From the NCBI GenBank assembly GCA_007556525.1, contig SWJS01000002.1:401380-465379 (forward strand): a stretch of DNA of 64,000 nt, given 5' to 3'. Below are positions 54,372-64,000 of the stretch, piece by piece. This stretch comes from Lysobacteraceae bacterium CU05-9 (lineage in GTDB: Bacteria > Pseudomonadota > Gammaproteobacteria > Xanthomonadales > Xanthomonadaceae). Position numbers and translations under genes: made by a program. Each line of letters starts with the position of its first letter. Positions within the stretch are counted from its first letter, which is position 1. A model generated the notes under the pieces. The model ran no database searches and had not been told where the DNA came from. It saw only the letters and a program-made list of their open reading frames with translations.

Positions 54372-54845
54372 CTAGTCAGCAATTTCCGTTGTTGAGTCAA
54401 CAGTTGCATTCATTGTTTTGCCTGAAGGAATGGTTACGTCGAGACCCTTCTTGAGAAGACCTACTGGCCCGAAGAGCACAGTGAGCGCAACGGTCGAACC
54501 AGTACGACCCTCACCTTCCGCACCTTGCGATGCCCGTAGCGGAATACGCGTTCCGTTCACGAGCACATAGTTGATTGCTACATTGAGCTCACCGGATTTC
54601 CCCATCATTCCTTTCTTTTTAGCGCTCTGGACGGTACCGACGGCTTTCGATCGAGCAGGAATGACGATGCGATCACCGTCTTTCACGTCTTGCACGACTT
54701 CAAGCTCGAACTTTTCACCGACAGTTGCAGTAGCTGAGCTTACGTCTGATAGAAAGTGCAACTCAACATCGGTACCCTCTTTAACTGAAACTCCTGCAAA
54801 TGGCGTTGCAAAGCCTTCACGAAACGCTGGGTAGATGCGGATTCG
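54372..54845 (-). pseudogene. N-terminally truncated envelope protein remnant
   Basis: The frame is open from just after the stop of the DUF3667 gene (54846) to 54372, reading YPAFREGFATPFAGVSVKEG, then VELHFLSDVSSATATVGEKF, and KKKGMMGKSGELNVAINYV and so on to the end. There is no ATG or GTG in the open part, only a TTG at 54761 that would cut the domain, and no signal peptide. Proteins of this build in related bacteria are, as I recall, exported with a leader before the FAGV part. It therefore looks like a gene that lost its 5' end at the junction with the neighbour. A TTG-started short protein cannot be excluded. Confidence 0.6.
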
Positions 54846-55661
54846 CTAAGCTTTGTATCGCCAAATCAAGAAGAAGATGCCCGCTGCCATGAACAATCCC
54901 TGGCAAACCATGAACAGCGCAAATCCCCAGGCTGAACGAAGAAAGATTTTCCATCGAGTCTCGCCTTTGAAAAACTGTATTAGCGTCAGCATGTTCGCAA
55001 TCATCGTTATTGCCAAGACAGTTCCATTGATATCCGGAACCCACTTGCGGATAAAAATTCCAACAATCTGGATCACAAAGGCTTGCGCCGTTAGGAACGT
55101 GGTAATGACCAGCCACTCCGGATAATTCAATTCGCGGAATCGACGGAAGGCGAGTTTAAGGCCCAGAGCTTCGAATGGGACGATTAGCAACGTCACGATG
55201 GCGTAATGATCACTCATCCACTGCATGACGTTCTTTGCAGCCTGCTCAAACCCCATCGCATCAATGACTTTCGAAGCGTCTTTCATAGCTTCCGGGGAAC
55301 CGGAGTTGACTCGGAGCATTCCTTCAAATGCACCCTCACCCAACCAATATTTCGAGGAAATTGTGATTACTGCACCGAGGATCATGATCATCAGCACAGG
55401 TTTGAAGTGGCCTCCGCGTTTGCCTTGGATGTATTCGCGGATCATGTGACCCGGACGTGTCAGCAAATGCTTGATCGTAAACAGGATGCCTTTGTCGACG
55501 TGAAAAATACTGTGTTGAATTTCATGCGACAGAAACTCCCAGTCAATGCGATGCGCGGGAGTCGGTTGAGCGCACGAAGGACAATATTTCTGGTCCGACC
55601 CATCGATTGGACGATTGCATTCGGCACACGCCGTAAGTTTCTTGAATCCTAAATCGCTCAT
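54846..55661 (-). CDS. DUF3667 membrane protein, paralogue 1
   Basis: 271 residues. An N-terminal zinc-ribbon-like motif (CAECN...YCPSC), the family block HRIDWEFLSHEIQHSIFHVDKGILFTIKHLLTRPGHMIREYI, and four to five membrane helices. About 75% identical over that block with the upstream paralogue, whose stop it overlaps by 4 nt. Function unknown. Its stop abuts the truncated gene. Confidence 0.88.
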   Translation of the reverse strand: MSDLGFKKLTACAECNRPIDGSDQKYCPSCAQPTPAHRIDWEFLSHEIQHSIFHVDKGILFTIKHLLTRPGHMIREYIQGKRGGHFKPVLMIMILGAVITISSKYWLGEGAFEGMLRVNSGSPEAMKDASKVIDAMGFEQAAKNVMQWMSDHYAIVTLLIVPFEALGLKLAFRRFRELNYPEWLVITTFLTAQAFVIQIVGIFIRKWVPDINGTVLAITMIANMLTLIQFFKGETRWKIFLRSAWGFALFMVCQGLFMAAGIFFLIWRYKA

Positions 55662-56491
55662 TGGCGAACTTGCTCCATAAATGCATCAGTACCGTTGGCG
55701 AAGACTGCTGCGAAAATTCCGCCGGCAACCAATAGCGCACCCAAAATAATGACATAGAACGCATAGCCCACCAAGAAGCGCGTAACTGTGTTCCACCAGG
55801 GCTTGTGAGTAAACAGACGCAGCATTGTCCATCCTTGAATCACCATCATGGCAAGCAAGTCGAAGTTGCCGATTGTTGGCGATACTATTCCAATCAGCGC
55901 GAACACGATGTAGACACAGAGCGCTTGACCCACACAGAAGCATGCGACGACGAGCCATTCGGGATAATTAAGTCTGTTAGGTTTGCGCGAATAAAATGCA
56001 AACCACATTGCGAGTGCGAAGACGGGTGCAAGCAGCACCAGAAACAATGGAATGTGTGCGCCAATCCACTCGACGCACATTTTCAGGACTTCCATCATGC
56101 GTACGTCTGTCTGCTTCATTCCTTCCGCACGATCCGCACTCAAGGATTCGTAAGCGCCAAGCAAGAAGTCTGAGCTCGCAGTGGCACCGCGCGCAAACCT
56201 GGCGATGATCGTTGCCACCGCACCAAGGATCATGATGAGCAGCACTGGCTTGAAGTGGCCGGCGCGGTTGCCGTCGATGTATTCGCGGATGAAAGCGCCC
56301 GGACGTGTCAGCAGATGCTTGACGGTGAAGAGGATGCCTTTGTCGACGTGCAAAAGACCATGCTGCACCTCATGCGAAAGGAACTCCCAATCAATGCGAT
56401 GCGTGGGGACTGGTTGTCCGCAGGAGCCGCAGAATTTTTGGGCGGGAGAAAATCCGGCGCCGCAACTTCCGCACGTCGAGGAGTTCGACAT
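55658..56491 (-). CDS. DUF3667 membrane protein, paralogue 2
   Basis: 277 residues from ATG 56491 (MSNSSTCGSCG); upstream non-ATG codons are in frame to 56503. Zinc-ribbon CGSCG...FCGSCG, then HRIDWEFLSHEVQHGLLHVDK and GHFKPVLLIMILGAVATII, then helices. Stands 5 nt after the DUF4177 gene and overlaps paralogue 1, so the three are one operon. Confidence 0.88.
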   Translation of the reverse strand: MSNSSTCGSCGAGFSPAQKFCGSCGQPVPTHRIDWEFLSHEVQHGLLHVDKGILFTVKHLLTRPGAFIREYIDGNRAGHFKPVLLIMILGAVATIIARFARGATASSDFLLGAYESLSADRAEGMKQTDVRMMEVLKMCVEWIGAHIPLFLVLLAPVFALAMWFAFYSRKPNRLNYPEWLVVACFCVGQALCVYIVFALIGIVSPTIGNFDLLAMMVIQGWTMLRLFTHKPWWNTVTRFLVGYAFYVIILGALLVAGGIFAAVFANGTDAFMEQVRQ

Positions 56492-56496
56492 CCGTA

Positions 56497-56679
56497 TTAC
56501 CAAACGTTCTCGAAAATCAGCACGTACGTCATGCCGTTCCCTTGATTGGCCGAAATGATCTGCACAAGCTTCCAGCCGTCACGCGCGTGTTTGTTCAACT
56601 CTTCTTCGAGCGCTTTCGGCTTGCCTGTCCAGAGATCAATTGGAACTTCGACGGTTTTGTATTGGTATCGACCTGGCAT
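56497..56679 (-). CDS. DUF4177 small protein
   Basis: 60 residues from ATG 56679 (GGGG 8 nt upstream); an ATG at 56718 adds 13 residues without ribosome site. YQYKTVEVPIDLW, LEEELNKHARDGWKLVQII and YVLIFE are the DUF4177 pattern. Function unknown. First gene of the operon with the two DUF3667 genes. Confidence 0.8.
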   Translation of the reverse strand: MPGRYQYKTVEVPIDLWTGKPKALEEELNKHARDGWKLVQIISANQGNGMTYVLIFENVW

Positions 56680-56773
56680 GAGAGACCCCACAGAAATAGT
56701 TTCAGAAGATTTTGGCATACGAATGTGACACGTGTCAGGCGCCGAAAGTCATGGAGCGTGATAACTTCGGGAT

Positions 56774-57138
56774 ATGAAGACAATTATCTTGACCATCGGG
56801 TTGCTGGCTGCGTCCGGCGTCAACGCACAGACGATCAACGAAGGCGACTTCAAGATCAAGAATTTCAAGTTTGCGGAAGGACAGCAGATCGATACGCTCA
56901 ATCTGCATTACCGCACTTGCGGCAAGCCAGTCACAGATAAGAAGGGCAAAACGACCAACGCCGTTTTGATCATGCACGGCACGGGCGGATCATCGAAAAG
57001 GAAATCCAACGCGTCCCGAACTCGAAGCTCATCATGATTCCTTTGACGCCAGCGAGTCGCGGTCATGGCTCGCACACAATCGCGGATCTCTGGAAGGATG
57101 ATTTGAAGAAGCTACTGGACGAAGCGCCGCATCGCTAA
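56774..57138 (+). pseudogene. MetX-like alpha/beta hydrolase with large internal deletion
   Basis: The N-terminal part is normal: signal peptide (ILTIGLLAASGVNAQ), then FKFAEGQQIDTLNLHYRTCG and NAVLIMHGTGGSS (~75). The next frame then carries the family's C-terminus, EKEIQRVPNSKLIMIPLTP, SRGHGSHTIADLWKDDLKKL, to the stop at 57138. The intervening ~200+ residues, including the nucleophile Ser, are gone, and the junction near 56990-57003 is out of frame. Homologues are ~350 residues long. Clear pseudogene. Confidence 0.85.
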
Positions 57139-57145
57139 CGCAAGC

Positions 57146-58012
57146 TTATTTCATCCCGCTCGTGATCATTGCGATGACGAATGCGGTGGTGACGATCCAG
57201 ATGATTCCCTTCAGCGCCAAACCAACCAGCGCTGCGCGGATGCCGGTGTTGAGAGGATTTTGGTCGTTGAACAAATCAATCATCGACCACACACCGAATC
57301 CCAGCATCAGCCATTAGACCCACGGTTCGACACCCGGAAAGAACCGAATGATCGGCAGCGAAATCATGTAGATCAACAACGCCTGCGCCACGAGGAAGGT
57401 CGTAATCGAAAACCACTGCCGCACCGTGTAACGATTGAACGACTTGAATGCGAGTGCGAGTAACAACGCGATGACGGGGAAGGAAGCGAGGATCACGACT
57501 TCCATGTGCTTGCTGACGAAGTTCGTGACAGCGAGCGTTCGATCGGTGATGCCGGCGAGATCGAACTCATCACTTTGCACTTGTTTCAAGCGCTCACCTG
57601 CGGCATTGAAGTCCGCGAACTTGCGTGGCATCAAACGGTTGTAGAGATAGATCATCCCTGCCGAGAGCAAGGTGATGAAGATGATGGGACGCGGAAACTT
57701 CGCCCACTTCCCCCCCAGATAATCGCGCATGCTCTGGCCCGGTTGCGTCATCAACTTGACCACGGAACGCACGAGTCCCGAGTTGGCTTGACCGAGATGA
57801 GCTTCGACTTCGGTGATTGCGAGGTCGGCGAGGGATTTTTTCTTCTGGGTAATGTTCGTGGTTGACGCCCCACAGTTCGAACAAAATTTCTGGTCGGCTT
57901 GCAAAGGTTCGCGGCATTGTGGGCACACGCGCACTTGCACGGCTTTGCCGCAGGATGTGCAGAATTTCTGGCCGGGTGCCAGATTGGCGCTGCAGCTATC
58001 GCAAACGTTCAT
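57146..58012 (-). pseudogene. DUF3667-like membrane protein, paralogue 3, with premature stop
   Basis: Two zinc ribbons (CDSCSANLAPGQKFCTSCG and CPQC...FCSNCG), then membrane helices. A TAA at 57314-57316 ends the frame after FFPGVEPWV, but the same frame continues WLMLGFGVWSMIDLF, RAALVGLALKGIIWIVTTAF and ends at TAA 57146. This supplies the last two helices that both paralogues have. So the stop is a nonsense change in a 288-residue protein, or a base error. The 232-residue product could still be made. Confidence 0.75.
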
Positions 58013-58043
58013 GCCTTCTCTCCATTGCGGAAGAAGGGTCGGC

Positions 58044-58880
58044 TTAACGCATCCTCAAAACGGCGCGCGCGAGTGACACGGGAAACCGAGCCCAGATTCC
58101 ACCCAAAACTACCAAACGCTGGATAAAGTTCAGGTGAACTCCCTCGAACTTGCGGAAATACCGCATCAATCCAAGGTGCTTATTCCACTCGACGAAAAAC
58201 GGCCGCTTCTTCGACGACACACTGCGCAAATGCTTCACGGCCACATCATTCGCGCAATAGATCTTGATGCCCAAGGCACGCGCACGCACACAGAAATCCA
58301 AATCTTCCGCATGCAATCGATAACCTTCGTCAAAACCACCCAACGCCTTAAACACCGCCACCGGCATCCACATCACCGCACCGGAAATCGCAGGGACCTC
58401 TTGCAACGATGATCCATCGGACGGAATCAGGAATTGATAGGACGATTGCCCAAACACGCGTTGTATCGTCGGCCAAAACAACAAGTCATTCCGCCGTGCA
58501 TTCCCATCCAATACGCCATCTTCATCGACTAAAGCCGTGCCGATCAACGCCGTGCCATCGAGCCGCGACAACGCATCCACTTGCGATGGTTCAATCTCGC
58601 AATCGGGATTCAACACAAGTAACGTTCCATCAAACTCACGCGGCAAGTCTTCGACTGCGAGATTGATGCCGCGGCCGAAGCCGAGATTTTCTTCGGATGC
58701 AATGAAGTGCACACGTGGATCACGCGATGCAAAACGCGAAACAATGTTGACGGTCTCATCGTCCGATGCACTGTCGACCACGCGCACATACGTTACCAAA
58801 GGTGATGCAAGCACCGACGCCAAGCATGCTTCAATCGTGGAAGCGTTGCGATGCGTGACGATGGCAACGGCGATCGACAT
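58044..58880 (-). CDS. GT2 family glycosyltransferase, rhamnosyltransferase-like
   Basis: 278 residues. VAIVTHRNASTIEACLASV, VVDSASDDET, NLGFGRGINLAV, LVLNPDCEIEP (DxD-like) and GGFDEGYRLHAEDLDFCVRA are the WbbL-type GT2 pattern. Cytoplasmic, probably membrane-associated. It overlaps the stop of the upstream GT-like gene by 1 nt and may act with it in surface-sugar synthesis. Acceptor unknown. Confidence 0.88.
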   Translation of the reverse strand: MSIAVAIVTHRNASTIEACLASVLASPLVTYVRVVDSASDDETVNIVSRFASRDPRVHFIASEENLGFGRGINLAVEDLPREFDGTLLVLNPDCEIEPSQVDALSRLDGTALIGTALVDEDGVLDGNARRNDLLFWPTIQRVFGQSSYQFLIPSDGSSLQEVPAISGAVMWMPVAVFKALGGFDEGYRLHAEDLDFCVRARALGIKIYCANDVAVKHLRSVSSKKRPFFVEWNKHLGLMRYFRKFEGVHLNFIQRLVVLGGIWARFPVSLARAVLRMR

Positions 58881-59731
58881 CAGGATGCCGCAGTCTCCGT
58901 CCCAATTGACTCAAACAAATCGCGCTGCAAATCCGGTGGCGTGACGGCAGCAATCTGCGACGACAATTCATTGCGCATCGAGCGCTGCGGGTCGTTCAAC
59001 ACGAAGTGCGCTTGACGTGATTGCCAATCCGGCCATCGCGCAAACAACGCGGCGGCATCGCCATCTGCAGCATGCTCTTCAATCGAACAACCGACGAATG
59101 CAGATTCACAAAACACATTCCGCCACCCCATCCCACTGAAGCGCATCGACAGATCGACCAACGCGGCATACCAGGAATTGAAACTGGACGGATCAACCAA
59201 ACCAACGGCTTTGCGGGCGGCACCACGGATCATCACGCAATGCGGAATCGCAGACGGAATCTCCGGATACGTGCGCGGCATGTTCGCCGCACCCTGCGCA
59301 ACCAACATCGCATCATCCGGCAAAGGATTCACAACGCCCATCGTTGGCCACGACAAAATATCACCCATGTTTGACCAAGGCGTCGCCGTTGCAATCGATG
59401 CATCGGATGCGAAACATGCTTCCAACCGATTCAACCAACCGTGGAACGGAACGGAAAAAGGTGACAGCACCACGACATCCGCATCACCGACTGCGGTGAG
59501 CAACTCAAACATGTTTTGGACTTCACCCGTCGCATTGCCACGTCGCGTGTAATCGGCGGTTAGCTTCGTCTGTGCGATCCAGGCTTTGATCAAGTCAAAA
59601 CCACGTGTCGTGCACTGCGCATTATCCGGCAACCAAACACGCGTGCCCGGCGCAGTCGACTTGTCCAGTGCGGCCAGACAAGCATCAAGCGCTACGTCAT
59701 CGCTGCAAACCGGAACGATAACGACGGTCAA
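58880..59731 (-). CDS. GT2-like glycosyltransferase
   Basis: 283 residues. VIVPVCSDDVALDACLAAL opens a GT-A fold; VVVLSPFSVPFHGWLNRLEA and TPWSNMGDILSWP follow, with a region recalling GT2 proteins with glycan or protein acceptors. The usual DxD is replaced by VLSPFS, so activity is less sure. Starts 1 nt after purL and overlaps the next glycosyltransferase. Confidence 0.7.
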   Translation of the reverse strand: MTVVIVPVCSDDVALDACLAALDKSTAPGTRVWLPDNAQCTTRGFDLIKAWIAQTKLTADYTRRGNATGEVQNMFELLTAVGDADVVVLSPFSVPFHGWLNRLEACFASDASIATATPWSNMGDILSWPTMGVVNPLPDDAMLVAQGAANMPRTYPEIPSAIPHCVMIRGAARKAVGLVDPSSFNSWYAALVDLSMRFSGMGWRNVFCESAFVGCSIEEHAADGDAAALFARWPDWQSRQAHFVLNDPQRSMRNELSSQIAAVTPPDLQRDLFESIGTETAAS

Positions 59732-59732
59732 A

Positions 59733-62700
59733 TCAGTTCACCCAGATGCGTGCATTTTGGAACATACGAACCCACGGTGACTTCACGTTGCCCGACTCGC
59801 GCGGCGACCAGCTCATGTTCGCAACCCGCAGCGTACGCTCCGGATGCGGCATCATGATCGTGAAACGTCCATCGTCATTGCACAGCGCAGCGATCGCCTC
59901 TTCCGAACCATTCGGATTGAACGGATACGAGACCGCCATCGAGCCATCACCGTTGACGTAACGCGCCGCAACTGCAGCCGCTTCGCGATCCGTCGCCGAT
60001 GCAAACGTCGCACGACCTTCACCATGTGCAATCGACACCGGAATACGGGAGCCTGCCATCCCCTGAAAAAACACCGATGGCGACTCCAACAACTCGAGCT
60101 GCGAAAAACGCGCTTCAAACTGTTCGGATTGATTACGCAGGAACACCGGCCAATGCTCGGCACCCGGAATGATGTCCTTCAACTGCGACATCATCTGGCA
60201 ACCATTGCACACGCCCAAACCAAACTTGGATGTATCCGCAAAAAACTTCTCAAACTGCTCACGCAACGCCGGACGTTCAAGGATCGATGTCGCCCAACCA
60301 CGACCTGCACCGAGCACGTCGCCATACGAGAAACCACCACACGCCGCGAAGCCGTTGAAATCATTCAACTGGAATCCGCCGTTGATAAGATCACTCATGT
60401 GCACGTCAAATGCATCAAAGCCCGCTTGCGTAAACGCCGCCGCCATTTCGATCTGACCGTTAACACCTTGCTCGCGCAAGATCGCGACCTTCGGACGCGC
60501 ACCGACATTCACGTACGGCGCATCAATGTCTTCCGTTGGATCAAACGTGAGACGCGGTTTCAAACCAGGCGTGTGGAAGTTCTTCGTCGATTCCGCTTCT
60601 TCGTCGGCGGTTACGGGATTGTCACGAAGCCGTTGCATCGCATGCGATGTCGACCACCATGCATCCATCAACTCATCCCACGACCACTCAGTCAGCAACT
60701 CATCACCATGCAAAACTCGCATGCCCGTTTGACCATTTGGTTTCGCAATGCGTTGCGCACAGTCGATCAAGTTATGTTCGGCAACGAGATCGGCAAACTC
60801 CGCGCGATCTTCCGTACGGATTTGCACCAACGCACCCAACTCTTCGTTGAACAACGTGCGGAATGGATCATCGCCCCACAGACTCAGATTCACATCGAGA
60901 CCCATGCGCGATGCAAACATCATTTCAGCAAGCGCCGTGAACGCACCACCATCCGAACGGTCGTGATACGCACACAGCAAATTCGCATTACGTGCTTCGC
61001 GAATCAGTTCAAAAAACTCACGCAATCTTTCCGGATCATCGAGATCAGGAACACCACTGTCGCCACGCTCAACACCATGTCCTGCCAACGCAGGCGCCGT
61101 ATGCGAGGCGTCCGCTGAAACGGCTTCAGGATGTGTTTGCGCAAGAATCGATCCGCCCAAGCGTTGCTTTCCACCGCCAAGACCAATCAACCAAACTTCC
61201 GTTTCCTCACCGCGCAACATCAATGGCGTCAGATGCTTACGCACATCGGACACGGGCGCAAACGCCGACACGACCAACGAAACCGGCGACACCGATTTGA
61301 ACGCTTCACCATCGACATTCCACTGCGCTTGCATCGACAACGAATCCTTGCCGACCGGAATGCTCAAGTCGAGCGACGGACAAATTTCCATGCCAACGGC
61401 ACGAACAGCGTCGTACAACAATGCATCTTCACCATTGAAACCGGCAGCTGCCATCCAGTTCGCGGATAGCTTAATTTGCGAGAGATTTTCGACGGGTGCT
61501 GCACACAAGTTCGTGATCGCTTCACCCACCGTCATGCGCGCGGCAGCCGAAGCATCCAACAATGCCAACGGTGTACGTTCGCCAATCGCCATTGCTTCAC
61601 CGGCGAAACCATCGAAGCCTGACAACGTAATCGCGCAATCGGCAACCGGCAATTGCCATGGGCCAACCAGTTGATCACGCGCCGTCAAACCACCAACGGA
61701 ACGGTCACCGATCGTAATCAAATATTGTTTCGATGCGACGGATGGATGTGACAAAACACGTAGACCCGCCGCGTGCAAATCGAGATTTTGCCAAACCAGC
61801 GAAGGATACGCAGGCTCCGCCGGATACTCGGTATTGCGATGCATCTTAGGAGGCTTACCGAACAAAACATCCATCGGCAAATCAATCGGCCACTCACGTG
61901 AGCGATCCGCAACGGTCTCAACCGTCGCACCGTAACCAACAACCAGACGTTCTTCTGCTGTCGCATAACCAACGACTGCAAACGGGCAACGTTCGCGTTC
62001 GCAAATCGCCGCAAACTCTGCAACGCGATGCGCGGGCATGCCAAGCACGTAACGTTCCTGCGATTCGTTGCACCACAATTGCATTGGCGACAACGATGGA
62101 TCATCGGTCGGCACTTGACCCAAATCAATCACGCCACCGAGATTCGAATCGTGCAGCAATTCCGGAATCGCGTTCGACAAACCACCGGCGCCAACATCAT
62201 GCGCCGATGAGATTGGATTGTTGGCACCCAACGCCACGCAACGATCAATGACTTCCTGCGCGCGACGTTCCATTTCAGGGTTTTCGCGCTGTACCGACGC
62301 AAAATCCAGATCTTCTGACGACTCTCCCGATGCCACGGACGAAGCCGCGCCACCACCCAGTCCAATCAACATCGCCGGACCGCCGAGCACGATCACCGCA
62401 TAACCGTCCTTCAAACCCAGCTTCTCAACTTGGTTGCGATCAATCGCACCGAGACCGCCGGCCAACATGATCGGCTTGTCATACGCACGAACCACTCGCG
62501 CATCATTCGTCGCGATTTCGAACGAACGGAAATAACCCGTCAAGTTCGGACGACCAAATTCATTGTTAAAAGCTGCGCCACCCAACGGTGCATCCCGCAT
62601 GATTTCGAACGCTGTCGCCATCCGCGGATTCAACGGACGCTCAACTTCCCACGGCGTCCGTGCACCAGGAATGCGCAAATGCGAGACGGTAAAACCAGTC

Positions 62701-63656
62701 AACCCTGCTTTCGGTTTGCCACCACGACCCGTCGCACCTTCGTCGCGGATCTCGCCACCGTTACCGGTCGATGCGCCAGGAAATGGAGCAATCGCCGTCG
62801 GGTGATTATGCGTTTCAACTTTGATCGCGAATGCGGAATCGACCGTTGGCTCTGCGATGTATTGACGCGTACCAGGCTGCGGACGGAAGCGCTGCGATGG
62901 ATAACCTTCCACGACCGCGGCGTTATCGCTGTATGCAGACAATGTGTGATTGGGGGTGACGGCGTGGGTGTTTTTGATCATTTTGAACAACGACATCGGT
63001 TGCTCAACGCCATCAATCGTCCACGACGCATTAAAAATTTTGTGTCGACAATGTTCGCTATTCGCCTGCGCAAACATCATCAGTTCAACATCGGACGGGA
63101 GGTGCGGCAACGTCGCATAACGTTCGCGCAAGTACTCAATCTCATCATCCGCGAGCGCCAATCCAAGTCGTTTGTTCGCCTCTTCGAGCGCATCCAACTC
63201 GATGCGTTCGAGCTCACCGCGCGCCGGCGTTTCAAACAACTTGAAGCCATCGTCGGCGTCGTTCAACACCGACTGCATCATCTTGTCGTGCAAAACGTCC
63301 GCAAACTCATCGCGCCATTCGGTGAGGTCATAGCGCATGCCCTTTTCGACACGCGCCACTTTCACGCCCGCACCCTGCAGCAATTCGGTGGCCTTCGACG
63401 CCCACGGCGACAAGGTACCCAAACGAGGCGACACGAATTTGCTCACGGCACCTTCCGGCTTCGCCGCGCGCTCTACACTCGCTTCCAAAATCCGCCCGAG
63501 CGTTGCCACATCCAGCACCTCCGCGCCCTGCGGTTGCACCCAGTAGACGGGATAGGCACCGAGCAATTTCACATCAGGCGCGATCGCCTGCAATTGGGAT
63601 TGGAGTCGTTCGAGACGAAACGGAGACAGCGCCTGCGCGCCCTCAAGGACCATCAT
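59733..63656 (-). CDS. purL: Phosphoribosylformylglycinamidine synthase (large, PurL)
   Basis: 1,307 residues, the single-chain gammaproteobacterial form: N-terminal PurS-like part, two PurM-like halves ([41 protein letters not shown]-like block, [14 protein letters not shown]), and the C-terminal glutamine amidotransferase with [12 protein letters not shown] (nucleophile Cys), AHGEGRATF and [11 protein letters not shown]-dependent fourth step of purine synthesis. The ATG pair at 63656/63653 leaves the start ambiguous by one residue. Confidence 0.98.
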   Translation of the reverse strand: MMVLEGAQALSPFRLERLQSQLQAIAPDVKLLGAYPVYWVQPQGAEVLDVATLGRILEASVERAAKPEGAVSKFVSPRLGTLSPWASKATELLQGAGVKVARVEKGMRYDLTEWRDEFADVLHDKMMQSVLNDADDGFKLFETPARGELERIELDALEEANKRLGLALADDEIEYLRERYATLPHLPSDVELMMFAQANSEHCRHKIFNASWTIDGVEQPMSLFKMIKNTHAVTPNHTLSAYSDNAAVVEGYPSQRFRPQPGTRQYIAEPTVDSAFAIKVETHNHPTAIAPFPGASTGNGGEIRDEGATGRGGKPKAGLTGFTVSHLRIPGARTPWEVERPLNPRMATAFEIMRDAPLGGAAFNNEFGRPNLTGYFRSFEIATNDARVVRAYDKPIMLAGGLGAIDRNQVEKLGLKDGYAVIVLGGPAMLIGLGGGAASSVASGESSEDLDFASVQRENPEMERRAQEVIDRCVALGANNPISSAHDVGAGGLSNAIPELLHDSNLGGVIDLGQVPTDDPSLSPMQLWCNESQERYVLGMPAHRVAEFAAICERERCPFAVVGYATAEERLVVGYGATVETVADRSREWPIDLPMDVLFGKPPKMHRNTEYPAEPAYPSLVWQNLDLHAAGLRVLSHPSVASKQYLITIGDRSVGGLTARDQLVGPWQLPVADCAITLSGFDGFAGEAMAIGERTPLALLDASAAARMTVGEAITNLCAAPVENLSQIKLSANWMAAAGFNGEDALLYDAVRAVGMEICPSLDLSIPVGKDSLSMQAQWNVDGEAFKSVSPVSLVVSAFAPVSDVRKHLTPLMLRGEETEVWLIGLGGGKQRLGGSILAQTHPEAVSADASHTAPALAGHGVERGDSGVPDLDDPERLREFFELIREARNANLLCAYHDRSDGGAFTALAEMMFASRMGLDVNLSLWGDDPFRTLFNEELGALVQIRTEDRAEFADLVAEHNLIDCAQRIAKPNGQTGMRVLHGDELLTEWSWDELMDAWWSTSHAMQRLRDNPVTADEEAESTKNFHTPGLKPRLTFDPTEDIDAPYVNVGARPKVAILREQGVNGQIEMAAAFTQAGFDAFDVHMSDLINGGFQLNDFNGFAACGGFSYGDVLGAGRGWATSILERPALREQFEKFFADTSKFGLGVCNGCQMMSQLKDIIPGAEHWPVFLRNQSEQFEARFSQLELLESPSVFFQGMAGSRIPVSIAHGEGRATFASATDREAAAVAARYVNGDGSMAVSYPFNPNGSEEAIAALCNDDGRFTIMMPHPERTLRVANMSWSPRESGNVKSPWVRMFQNARIWVN

Positions 63657-63712
63657 TTAGGCCAGCCATGCGTGGGTTGCAAAGGGACTGTCTATTTTAC
63701 CCGAACCCGCGC

Positions 63713-63997
63713 CTACCCGCCGAAGTCCTTCCCCTGCTTGCTCAGCACGAACCGGTTGAACGCCCAGCCACCCGCGATCGGAATCATTGAAATGATCAGC
63801 GCTCTGACCATCGAATTCGCGAGGGAGTATTGACCATCGTTGTGGAGCAAGTACGCCATCACGCCAAAAATCACCGCCGACGCACTCGCCACCTGAGTCC
63901 ACTTGCCATCGCGGATCCACGGACCGAAACACGCCATCGTCATGAATGGAACGACGACAGAACTGATGATCAAGGTGAGATTGTTCACGTCAGGCAC
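63713..63997 (-). CDS. Small membrane protein, possibly partial
   Basis: 94 residues from a GTG at 63997, three hydrophobic segments (IISSVVVPFMTMACFG, VASASAVIFGVMAYLL, ALIISMIPIAGGWAFN). Not recognised. The frame remains open to the window edge, so the real start may lie beyond it. Confidence 0.5.
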   Translation of the reverse strand: MPDVNNLTLIISSVVVPFMTMACFGPWIRDGKWTQVASASAVIFGVMAYLLHNDGQYSLANSMVRALIISMIPIAGGWAFNRFVLSKQGKDFGG

Positions 63998-64000
63998 TCC

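Overview
The window looks like a chromosome segment of a Gram-negative gammaproteobacterium, most likely of the Lysobacterales (Xanthomonadales). This rests on the gene order nrdR-ribD-ribE-ribBA-ribH-nusB-thiL downstream of glyA, the rsmG-parA-parB run, and the mix of outer-membrane barrel, OmpA-type, L,D-transpeptidase and lipoprotein genes. The species is an inference; there is no rRNA gene to anchor it. I saw no tRNA, rRNA, CRISPR array or complete transposase gene.

Layout. 1-14.8 kb (minus): a three-gene surface locus made of a ~1,140-residue outer-membrane-barrel-like protein, an OmpA-C peptidoglycan-binding protein translationally coupled to it, and a giant secreted DUF11-repeat protein of at least 3,450 residues that runs off the window. 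15.1-20.9 kb (minus): rpmB-rpmG, then a tightly overlapping run PPTase-rsmG-parA-parB-sugar epimerase-glycosyltransferase-LAB_N protein. 21-24.6 kb: a GlsB/YeaQ-type membrane protein, an S23-type four-helix-bundle gene enclosed by 29-bp inverted repeats, glnA and uppP. 24.5-31.5 kb (minus): PEBP protein, TPR-sulfotransferase-like protein, PlsC-type acyltransferase, and a sixA-yceI-phospholipase D operon in which yceI carries a frameshift. 31.6-36.3 kb (plus): fused indolepyruvate:ferredoxin oxidoreductase and two small envelope proteins. 36.3-43.7 kb: an accessory-looking stretch with M61 peptidase, a Phd/VapC toxin-antitoxin pair, a COG2509 flavoprotein, an I78 inhibitor, an L,D-transpeptidase and a barnase/barstar pair, punctuated by a palindromic repeat family. 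43.7-54.3 kb: core genes rsmI, yraN, thiL, nusB, the riboflavin genes, nrdR, glyA, ettA, pyrF. 54.4-58.0 kb: a decaying locus with three DUF3667 paralogues (one broken by a stop codon), an N-terminally truncated gene and an internally deleted hydrolase pseudogene. 58-64 kb: two GT2-like proteins, purL and a small membrane protein.

Most interesting points: (i) the free-standing S23 four-helix-bundle gene inside a near-perfect inverted repeat, arranged like a 23S rRNA intervening sequence but located between protein genes, with other short-word inverted repeats elsewhere that may be related non-coding elements; (ii) the barrel/OmpA/giant-DUF11 operon, whose repeats are a mosaic of cassette types with about four conserved cysteines per unit; (iii) four copies of a ~48-bp palindrome in 5.4 kb, two of which bracket a toxin-antitoxin module; (iv) several gene lesions that can be read at base level.
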